Of a stretch of 26,448 nucleotides of DNA, positions 15,963 through 22,440 are shown piece by piece. Both the position numbers and the translations under genes were made by a program. The notes below the pieces were generated by a model, which had not been told where the DNA came from, did no database searches, and saw only the letters and a program-made list of their open reading frames with translations. Every line of letters begins with the position of its first letter. The first letter of the stretch is position 1. The DNA comes from Chloroflexota bacterium (lineage in GTDB: Bacteria > Chloroflexota > FW602-bin22 > JACPRP01), in assembly GCA_016210495.1 (NCBI GenBank), contig JACQUC010000009.1, positions 1 through 26,448 of the forward strand, written 5' to 3'.

Positions 15963-16463
15963 GTGTCTCAAACCGAACCCGCCCAGCCCAACCTTCTCGA
16001 ACAACTCCTCCAAATCCGCGACCAGCAGCGCGCAGAGCGCAAGAACGGCAAATGGCTGGTAAGTGGCGACGACCTCGATTGGGAGATCAATCAGCAGGGC
16101 AAAATGCGCTGGTATATGCATCCCTCCATCCACGATACCGCCATCCGCACCCTGATTGTTTTCGTGCAAGAGATTCCACCCGGCAGCCGTAGCGGACGCC
16201 AGAAGACGCCAGGAGGGCAGATCATGTTCATATTGCAGGGGCGAGGCTACACGACCGTCGACGGCGTGCGTCACTACTGGCAGGAACGGGATTGCGTCAA
16301 TATCCCGACGCGCCGCGATGGTGTCATCGTCCAGCATTTCAACGAAAGCCAGGAAGAGGCCGTGCGTTTCATCTGCGTCGAGCCCAATCTGGTCGATACC
16401 CTCGGCGTGGACCGTGGCTCTGCCTTTGAGCAGTTGGAAGTTGCACCGGAGTACGAGGAGTAG
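15963..16463 (+). CDS. Cupin-fold protein lacking the metal ligands (cupin 3)
   Basis: 166 residues. Aligned with cupin 2 it keeps the fold text (IVFVQEI, GYTTVDG, GVIVQHFN) but the metal positions are changed: the two histidines of motif 1 are Q80 and T82 (SGRQKTPGG), the glutamate is Q92 (LQGRG), and in motif 2 only H125 remains of the pair, the other being V123. It is therefore unlikely to bind metal in the usual way and may be a binding, sensor or pseudo-enzyme subunit. GTG start at 15963 with AAGGAGG 7 bases upstream; the longer in-frame ORF from 15840 would read through the hairpins. The AAA ATPase gene starts 10 bases after its stop, so the two are probably made together. Confidence 0.82.
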   Translation: MSQTEPAQPNLLEQLLQIRDQQRAERKNGKWLVSGDDLDWEINQQGKMRWYMHPSIHDTAIRTLIVFVQEIPPGSRSGRQKTPGGQIMFILQGRGYTTVDGVRHYWQERDCVNIPTRRDGVIVQHFNESQEEAVRFICVEPNLVDTLGVDRGSAFEQLEVAPEYEE

Positions 16464-16473
16464 CACCCGACCA

Positions 16474-18690
16474 ATGATCACTCTCACTATCGAGCGCTCG
16501 CTATCCGAGTACGCCAGCAGCAGCAAGTGCCTGTGCTATGTGGATGCCGATGCCATGGCTCGCGAGGGCCTGGCGGTTGGCGATGTCATCCGCATCCAGA
16601 CCTTCGGCGAGCGAGCTGTGCTGGCACGCCTGGCCGAGGCGTTGGGCGAAGATCGTGGACGTGGGGTAATTCGCATCGATCGCTTTACGCGGCAGGCGGC
16701 CAAGGCGCGCCTCAATGAAACCGTAGAGGTGCGCCGGTGCAAGCTGGAGCCCGTCAAGAGCGTCGTCCTCCAACCGGCCGCCGATGTCTCGGCGGCCATT
16801 GGCCACGAGCTCGAGCGCCATCTCAAAGATACCCTTATCGCCAACGAGGCCCCCATCTGCATCGGGTCCGTCGTCTACGTCAACTTCCCTAACTCAGTTG
16901 CAGGCACCGCCTACAAAGTAGTACGGATGGAGGGCGGCCCCGGCATCGTCGGCGAAGAGACTAAAGTCCGCATCGAGGTGGCCGCTGAAAGCGTGCTCAC
17001 CGAGCTCGCCCTCGATGTCACCTTCGAGGACGTCGGAGGGCTGTCACGGGAGATCGTGCTGGTCCGCGAGCTGGTGCAAATGCCTCTCCAGTTCCCCTAC
17101 GTCTACCGCCAACTGGGCATCGGCGCTCCCAAGGGCATCATCTTCTACGGCCCGCCTGGAACCGGCAAGACTCACCTTGCGCGGGCGGTCGCCAATGAAA
17201 TCCGCGCCCAGTTCTTCTATATCAACGGCCCCGATATCGTCGGCACAGTGCATGGCGAGACCGAGGGTAACCTGCGCCGTATGTTCGCTGAAGCGACTCA
17301 CCACGCCCCTTCGGTCATCTTCATCGACGAGCTGGATGCCATCGCCCCCAAGCGCGGAGAGAGCGGCGCCCATTCCGATACCAGGGCCGTGACCCAGCTT
17401 TTGTCTCTTCTGGACGGGCTCAGGCGCGTGGACGGGGTCATCGTCATCGGCACCACCAACCGCATCGAGGCCATCGACACCGCTCTGCGTCGTCCCGGGC
17501 GATTTGATCGCGAGATCTTCATCGGGCCGCCGGATGCCCGCGGCCGTCTCGAGATACTCCAGATACATACCAGGGAGATGCCCCTCTCGGGCGACGCGCT
17601 GGACGCTCTGCCCGAGATGGCGAGGATCACCCCGGGATTCGTGGGCGCCGACCTGATGGAGCTTTGCCGCGAGGCCGGGTTGCGCGCCCTGCGGCGGTGC
17701 TCCGAGATCACCCGCGGCCATCTTTATGCCCTCCGCGTTGACGTGGCCACTGTGTCGGTGGAACGCGAGGACTTCGAGGGCGCCCTGGCCCACATTCGAC
17801 CTTCGGCCTTGCGGGAAGTGCTCGTGAAGGTACCCGACGTCGGCTGGGATGACATCGGGGGACTGAGAGACGAGAAAGCGCGGCTAAGGAGCCTCGTGGA
17901 CCTGTCTCTCCATCACCAGAGCACCCTGGCTTCTCTGGACGTTTCTCCCGCCAAGGGAATCCTTCTCGTTGGAGCCCCTGGCACGGGAAAGACGATGTTG
18001 GCGCAGGCCGTGGCCGGCAGTTGCGGTGTAAATTTCCTGCCCGTAGACGGTCCCGAGATCTTCACGAAGTGGCTGGGTGAATCGGAAGAAGCCGTCCGGC
18101 ACATCTTTCGGCTGGCTGGACAGCTCGCTCCCGCCATCGTTTTCTTCGACCAGCTCGATGCCATCGCTCCGGTACGAGGACAGAGGATCGAGTCTGCCAC
18201 GACGCAGCGCGTTGTCAGCCAACTGCTGACCGAATTGGACGCGGTGGACTCTCGCAGCAACATCGTCGTATTGGCGGCAACCAATCGACCCGACCTCGTC
18301 GACCCCGCTGTTTTGAGGCCCGGACGTTTCAGCCTGCACCTCGAGCTGCCCTTGCCCGATCTCGCGGCGCGCCGGGAAATCCTCGACATCCATTTGCGAA
18401 GCATCCGGCGGGTCGATGACCGGGAGCTGGTTGTGGACCTCCTGGCCAAGGAGACCGAAGGCTTCTCGGGTGCTGATCTTAAGCAACTGTGTGACCATGC
18501 CAAGCTTATCTGTCTGGATATTGTTGCCGACGGGGCACAGCCCGTCCTCGCCCGGCAGCATTTCCTCGTGGCGCTGCACGCGATGAAGCCGCAGTGGCTC
18601 AAGAAATCCTTGACAAAGCACGTGCGTAGAGTAAAATACTCCCACGAGTTGCGCCGTACGAACAAGCCGGTCCGTGGCGTCAGCGGCTAA
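16474..18690 (+). CDS. CDC48/VCP-like double AAA ATPase with Walker B Glu-to-Gln in the second domain
   Basis: 738 residues: an N-terminal double-psi-barrel-like region (about 1-190) and two AAA domains. D1: Walker A GPPGTGKT 226-233, Walker B FIDELDA with E286, sensor TTNR and arginine-finger region LRRPGRFDRE. D2: Walker A GAPGTGKT 500-507, Walker B FFDQLDA with Q560 in place of the catalytic Glu, ATNRPD and LRPGRF. Family members are hexameric unfoldases that thread proteins; D1 has a weak pore loop (TVHG) while D2 has the aromatic KWLG type. D2 should bind ATP but hydrolyse it poorly. ATG at 16474 is 10 bases after the cupin 3 stop, whose last codons GAGGAG serve as ribosome site; the long upstream ORF extension overlaps cupin 3 and is false. 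Target protein unknown. Confidence 0.9.
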   Translation: MITLTIERSLSEYASSSKCLCYVDADAMAREGLAVGDVIRIQTFGERAVLARLAEALGEDRGRGVIRIDRFTRQAAKARLNETVEVRRCKLEPVKSVVLQPAADVSAAIGHELERHLKDTLIANEAPICIGSVVYVNFPNSVAGTAYKVVRMEGGPGIVGEETKVRIEVAAESVLTELALDVTFEDVGGLSREIVLVRELVQMPLQFPYVYRQLGIGAPKGIIFYGPPGTGKTHLARAVANEIRAQFFYINGPDIVGTVHGETEGNLRRMFAEATHHAPSVIFIDELDAIAPKRGESGAHSDTRAVTQLLSLLDGLRRVDGVIVIGTTNRIEAIDTALRRPGRFDREIFIGPPDARGRLEILQIHTREMPLSGDALDALPEMARITPGFVGADLMELCREAGLRALRRCSEITRGHLYALRVDVATVSVEREDFEGALAHIRPSALREVLVKVPDVGWDDIGGLRDEKARLRSLVDLSLHHQSTLASLDVSPAKGILLVGAPGTGKTMLAQAVAGSCGVNFLPVDGPEIFTKWLGESEEAVRHIFRLAGQLAPAIVFFDQLDAIAPVRGQRIESATTQRVVSQLLTELDAVDSRSNIVVLAATNRPDLVDPAVLRPGRFSLHLELPLPDLAARREILDIHLRSIRRVDDRELVVDLLAKETEGFSGADLKQLCDHAKLICLDIVADGAQPVLARQHFLVALHAMKPQWLKKSLTKHVRRVKYSHELRRTNKPVRGVSG

Positions 18691-18693
18691 GGC

Positions 18694-18771
18694 CGTGGAG
18701 CCTTGATTCACCAAGGCAGATAAGCGGAGGAGGCTCGTGGAGCCCTGATTCATCGTGGAGCCTTGATTCAT
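18694..18771 (+). repeat. Three direct copies of an 18-base repeat
   Basis: CGTGGAGCCTTGATTCA-type units at 18694-18710, 18736-18752 and 18754-18771; the middle copy reads CCC where the others read CCT. Each unit with its AAGGC tail can fold on itself (GCCTTGATTCA..AAGGC). They sit between the ATPase stop and the ribosome site of the next gene. Confidence 0.75.
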
Positions 18772-18828
18772 CAAGGCCATCTCTCTGGCCATTCCGCAGG
18801 TGGCAGAAAAAACTTTAGGAGGTTCAAG

Positions 18829-19953
18829 GTGAAGTCATCATTCCTGTTGTTCACGGTTGTCTTGGTCTTGGCCCTGGCGACAGGTGCGTGTTCGCCTGCC
18901 GCACCCCCACCGACGCCTACCACGGTGCCCAAACCCCCGGCGGTCCCAACGCCCCCGGCGGCCGCCAAGCCCGCCGACGCGGCTCCCAAGCCGGCAGCTA
19001 CCGCTCCTAAACCCCCGGCGGCCACCCCTACTCCTGCGGCGGCTGCGCTCAAACCCGCGACACTCCGGTTCGGCCAGATAATCATCGCCGCCGAGGTGTG
19101 GCCTCTCTACGTTGCCGAGAAGAAGGGCTTCTTCGACGAGCAAAAGATCACCCTCGAGCGGACGATGACCGAGACTGCCAGCCGTGCCGTTCAGGCCCTC
19201 ATCGGCGGATCGGTCGACATGATCAACTCCAACCCCGACGTCGTCGTAACGGCTGTTACGCAGGGGGCTGATTTGACGATGGTCGCCGGCATGCAGAACC
19301 GCACCATCTACAGCTTCATCGTGCCACCTTCCATAAACACCTACGCTGACCTGAAGGGCAAGATCATGGGCGTGTCCGGTCTCAAGGACTCCAGTACCCT
19401 TCTGCTCAAGCGGCTTCTGGCCAAGAACGGCCTTAAGGAAGGGGACTACGACCTCGTGCAGGTCGGCGGCACCAACAATCGCTACGCCGCCCTCAAGAAC
19501 GGCTCTGTCCAGGGCGCTGTGCTTATTCAGCCCACAGACTTTCGGATTATCGCTGAGGGCTTCAAGCTGATGGGTTTGAGCACCGAGGCCACCAAGGAGT
19601 TCCCGTGGGCATCCCTCGTGGTCAAAGCCAGTTGGGCCAAGGCCAACGAGGACGTTGTGGTGCGCACGGTAAGATCCGTTGCCAAAGCCACCCTTTGGAT
19701 GTACGATCCGAAGAACAAGGCCGAAGCCATCAAGATCCTCGCCGACTACACCAAAGCCGAGGAAGGCCCCGCTCGCCAAACCTACGAGCTATACATCGAG
19801 AAAGAGCAGGCCCTTGGCAGGAATGCCCAGATAAATATGGAAGGCCTGCAAAACGCCATCAAAGTGATGATTGAGGCCGGCAACCTGCAGCCTCCCGAGC
19901 CCGACGCCAAGAAGTTCGTCGACCTCAGCTACTGGGAGAAAGCAACCAAGTAG
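18829..19953 (+). CDS. ABC-type substrate-binding lipoprotein, NMT1/THI5-like, copy 1
   Basis: 374 residues. Lipobox ATGAC (C21), a long Pro/Ala/Thr/Lys linker to about residue 80, then the periplasmic-binding fold: LRFGQIIIAAEVWPLYVAEKKGFF, a typical NMT1/SsuA beginning in which the protein aligns a ligand near the first strand, and later KGKIMGVSGLKDSS and GSVQGAVL. Relatives bind thiamine precursors, sulfonates, nitrate/taurine or aromatic acids. GTG start at 18829 with TTAGGAGGT 5 bases upstream; the longer in-frame start at 18763 lies in the direct repeats. No ABC permease or ATPase gene is in the window, so it must use a transporter encoded elsewhere. Its TAG stop opens a hairpin element. 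Confidence 0.87.
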   Translation: MKSSFLLFTVVLVLALATGACSPAAPPPTPTTVPKPPAVPTPPAAAKPADAAPKPAATAPKPPAATPTPAAAALKPATLRFGQIIIAAEVWPLYVAEKKGFFDEQKITLERTMTETASRAVQALIGGSVDMINSNPDVVVTAVTQGADLTMVAGMQNRTIYSFIVPPSINTYADLKGKIMGVSGLKDSSTLLLKRLLAKNGLKEGDYDLVQVGGTNNRYAALKNGSVQGAVLIQPTDFRIIAEGFKLMGLSTEATKEFPWASLVVKASWAKANEDVVVRTVRSVAKATLWMYDPKNKAEAIKILADYTKAEEGPARQTYELYIEKEQALGRNAQINMEGLQNAIKVMIEAGNLQPPEPDAKKFVDLSYWEKATK

Positions 19954-19973
19954 GGGCGCGGTCTCCGCGCCCT
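19951..19973. repeat. Hairpin element starting in the stop codon of receptor copy 1
   Basis: TAGGGGCGCGG, TCT, CCGCGCCCT; the leading TAG is the stop codon of the preceding gene. Confidence 0.8.
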
Positions 19974-20007
19974 CGCGCCTACTGGACCTACCGGGAGACA
20001 ACGTAGT

Positions 20008-20026
20008 GCGGGGGCTTGTCCCCCGC
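20008..20026. repeat. Hairpin GCGGGGG/CCCCCGC
   Basis: Perfect 7-base arms, loop CTTGT, preceded by GTAGT. A near copy (GGGGGCTTGTCCCC) lies at about 15090. It lies in the 246-base gap between the two NMT1-type genes. Confidence 0.65.
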
Positions 20027-20097
20027 TCGTTTCCCTCTCCAGAGTAACGCGCGTCGCCCCCACAACAAGGATGGGTGGCTTGAGCCGACGATCCAGT

Positions 20098-20117
20098 CCC
20101 TCTCCTCTGGGAGAGGG
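20098..20117. repeat. CCCTCTCC/GGAGAGGG hairpin and neighbouring arms
   Basis: Eight-base arms with a 4-base loop, then GCGCC TGA GGCGC and CCTGCC CAA GGCAGG hairpins up to 20151. Same family as 15881-15911. Confidence 0.65.
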
Positions 20118-20199
20118 CTAGGGCGCCTGAGGCGCCTGCCCAAGGCAGGTGAGGGCCGTCCTATTGCCTGCAAACAGAGTCTGCTCGTGGAGGTATCAC

Positions 20200-21318
20200 G
20201 TGAAGTACTTCGCTTCGTTCGCCACCATCATCGTTGCCTTGACCCTGATAGCAAGCGCCTGCGCCCCCGCCGCTCCCGCGCCCACGCCCACGGCTGCCGC
20301 CAAAGCAACCGCCACCCCGCCTGCCGTGCCAGCCGCAACGCCCGCGGCGCCATCCAAGCCGGCCGACACCGCCCCTAAGGCGGCAGCCCCCGCGCCCACG
20401 CCAACCCCTCTGAAGCCCGTCACCCTGCGGTATGGGCAGATGTTGGTCGGGACCGCCGACGTGTGGCCACTTTACGTGGCCGAGAAGAAAGGGTTCTTCG
20501 ACGAGCAGAAGATCACGATCGACCGCACGATGACCGAGATGGCCGCCAATTCGGTCAAGGCCCTTATCGGCGGCTCCGTCGACATGATCAACGTCAACGC
20601 CGATATGGTTATCCAGGCCGTCCTTCAGGGTGGTGACCTGGCGATGGTTGCCGGGATGCAGAATCGTACCATCTACAGCTTCATCGTACCGCCCAGTATC
20701 AAGACCTATGACGATCTCAAGGGCAAGATCATGGGTGTGTCGAGTCTCAAGGATTCCAGCACGATCTTGCTCCGGAGGCTGTTGGCCCAGCACGGGCTGA
20801 AGGACAACGACTACGACATCGTGATGGTCGGTGGCACTACCAACCGCTATGCCGCTCTCAAGAACGGTTCGATCCAGGGTGCCGTTTTGAATCAGCCGCA
20901 GGACTTCAGGATCATTGCCGAGGGCTACAAGCTAATGGGCTTGACCACCGAGGCGACGAAGGAGTACCCGTGGGCCTTGCTCGTGGCCAAGACCAGTTGG
21001 GCCAAGGCCAACGAGGATGTCGTGGTGCGTACCCTGCGCGCAATCAGCAGGGCTACCCAGTGGATGTATGATCCCAAGAACAAGGCCGAAGCCACCAAGA
21101 TACTTCTCGACTACACCAAGTCCGAAGATGAACCGGCCCGGCTTACCTACGAGCTCTACATCGAGAAGGAGCAGGCCGTGGCCAGGGGCGCCCAGATCAA
21201 CATCGAGGGCATCCAGAACGTCATCCGGATCATGGGCGAGGTCGGCAACCTCGAGCCCCCGCTGCCCGATACCAAGAAGTTCATCGACTCGAGCTATTGG
21301 GAAAAGGCCACCAAGTAG
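20200..21318 (+). CDS. ABC-type substrate-binding lipoprotein, NMT1/THI5-like, copy 2
   Basis: 372 residues, a close paralogue of copy 1 along the whole mature domain (EVWPLYVAEKKGFF against DVWPLYVAEKKGFF, ALIGGSVDMIN, AGMQNRTIYSFIVPPS, SYWEKATK ends). Lipobox ASAC (C21), then an Ala/Pro/Thr/Lys linker. GTG start at 20200 with GGAGGT 5 bases upstream; a start at 20149 would add 17 unconserved residues without a ribosome site. Differences cluster in the linker and in a few loop residues, so the ligand may differ slightly or the pair may simply raise dosage. No ABC membrane components nearby. The TAG stop again opens a hairpin element. Confidence 0.88.
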   Translation: MKYFASFATIIVALTLIASACAPAAPAPTPTAAAKATATPPAVPAATPAAPSKPADTAPKAAAPAPTPTPLKPVTLRYGQMLVGTADVWPLYVAEKKGFFDEQKITIDRTMTEMAANSVKALIGGSVDMINVNADMVIQAVLQGGDLAMVAGMQNRTIYSFIVPPSIKTYDDLKGKIMGVSSLKDSSTILLRRLLAQHGLKDNDYDIVMVGGTTNRYAALKNGSIQGAVLNQPQDFRIIAEGYKLMGLTTEATKEYPWALLVAKTSWAKANEDVVVRTLRAISRATQWMYDPKNKAEATKILLDYTKSEDEPARLTYELYIEKEQAVARGAQINIEGIQNVIRIMGEVGNLEPPLPDTKKFIDSSYWEKATK

Positions 21319-21338
21319 GGGCGCGGTCTCCGCGCCCC
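21316..21338. repeat. Hairpin element starting in the stop codon of receptor copy 2
   Basis: TAGGGGCGCGG, TCT, CCGCGCCCC. As at 19951, the first three bases are the stop codon. Confidence 0.8.
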
Positions 21339-21394
21339 CGGGGCAGGGATCATGATGCGGCCCCCGTCCACGCGCTCGCGCCGCTCTGATGACG

Positions 21395-21417
21395 TAGGGG
21401 CGCGGTCTCCGCGCCCT
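21395..21417. repeat. Hairpin element, GGGGCGCGG type
   Basis: Second copy within 80 bases, followed by a GGGCGGAC (21444-21451)/GTCCGCCC (21458-21465) hairpin. The whole 21319-21603 gap is filled with such elements and holds no gene. Confidence 0.75.
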
Positions 21418-21477
21418 GGGTGCGGGGAGGCGGAGGGCGTGGGGGGCGGACGGCTCTGTCCGCCCAGCCCCAAACTC

Positions 21478-21505
21478 CCCTCTCCCTTTCGCAAAAGGGA
21501 GAGGG
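21478..21505. repeat. CCCTCTCCCTTT/AAAGGGAGAGGG hairpin
   Basis: Perfect 12-base arms around CGCA, followed by GCGAGCGTGAGGG. Third member of the CCCTCTCCC family. It lies between convergent genes. Confidence 0.75.
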
Positions 21506-21603
21506 CGAGCGTGAGGGTTCCCCTGCAGACTCAGAACTAGGTCGCGAATCCCTATTCAGGCGTGGCCGCGCCGTCGCACTCACCTCTGCCCAAGAACGGC
21601 TGC

Positions 21604-22308
21604 CTACAAATACCCCTCCGCCCTCGCCTTCGACTCGCAATACGTCCACACCTTCTTGACCGTCTTCTCGCACCACGCTATCGGCAGCACACCCTCGATA
21701 TCCGCGGCCGAGAAGCTCACAATATCGCCCAAAAGCGCCGCCTGGTACTGCTTCTTCGCGTTCTCCTCCAGATAGACCGATGCCACGAAGGTGTTAGGAA
21801 TGCTCTCGCCCACCACCACCGCGCCGTGGCCGCGAAGCAACAACGCCCTGCCCTGCCCCAGTCTGGCGGCCACAACGTCACCCAGCTCGCGCGTGGTCAC
21901 CGTAGATGGATCGTCCAGCACCGGCACCCCGTTGCCGAAGATCACGCCCGGCGTGAACACCGGCACCACCGGCTGCCGCGCGATGCCCAGCAAGGTGCTG
22001 AAATGCGGGTGTAGGTGCACCACGCTCATCACGTCTGGTCGGGCACGGTAGGTGCAGGTGTGCAGCGGCGTCTCGCTGGGCGGCTCGTGCGCCCCCTCCA
22101 GCCTGTTGCCGTCCAAATCTACCGTCGTGAAGCTTTCCGCCGACACCACCCGCCGGCTGATCGCCCGCCCGTGAATCAGCACGTGATCGGTGCCCGGCAC
22201 CCGCGCGCTGATATGCCCGTTGAAATCGATCAATCCCTCCGCCACCATCATCCGCACCGCCGCCACCAGTTGTTCCTTCAGTCCCTCGATCTCGTTCAAA
22301 TCTACCAC
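21604..22308 (-). CDS. Class II aldolase/adducin family protein
   Basis: About 234 residues, single domain. The zinc site of L-fuculose-phosphate aldolase is preserved: H98 and H100 in HLHPH, and H161 in RGHGAVVVG, exactly 61 residues after H100, plus catalytic E79 in PSETPLHT. Relatives cleave phosphorylated or hydroxy sugars and acids (aldol cleavage), dehydrate, or decarboxylate. An aldol cleavage or decarboxylation of a hydroxylated acid would fit the neighbourhood. The outer start is GTG at 22308; an AAGGAG overlaps it, so the true start may be the in-frame TTG at 22299 (231 residues). The promoter region holds a small palindrome (ACATAT C ATATGT, 22331-22343). It converges on the NMT1 copy 2 gene across a hairpin-filled gap. 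Confidence 0.85.
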   Translation of the reverse strand: MVDLNEIEGLKEQLVAAVRMMVAEGLIDFNGHISARVPGTDHVLIHGRAISRRVVSAESFTTVDLDGNRLEGAHEPPSETPLHTCTYRARPDVMSVVHLHPHFSTLLGIARQPVVPVFTPGVIFGNGVPVLDDPSTVTTRELGDVVAARLGQGRALLLRGHGAVVVGESIPNTFVASVYLEENAKKQYQAALLGDIVSFSAADIEGVLPIAWCEKTVKKVWTYCESKARAEGYL

Positions 22309-22375
22309 TCCTTCGACCTAACTCTGCCGCACATATCATATGTCCAGGGGGGCGATCCGAGCAAAGCCCTCCCCG

Positions 22376-22398
22376 TAGGGGCGCGGTCTCCGCGCCCT
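22376..22398. repeat. Hairpin element, GGGGCGCGG type
   Basis: TAGGGGCGCGG, TCT, CCGCGCCCT in the gap between the flavoprotein gene and the aldolase-family gene, both on the minus strand. Confidence 0.75.
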
Positions 22399-22440
22399 CG
22401 TGCCCATCAACCCAGGCCAGAACATCACAACCGCCTAAAA

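Noticed and set aside
16156..16473. 106-codon N-terminal extension of the ATPase
   Set aside because: Runs inside cupin 3 in another frame; the family-like N-domain begins at the ATG 16474.
17044..18792. Minus-strand ORFs opposite the AAA ATPase
   Set aside because: Shadows of the ATPase coding frame; no motifs.
37..22398. CRISPR array from the repeated GTAGGGGC elements
   Set aside because: Copies are scattered, palindromic and not separated by uniform spacers; no cas genes.
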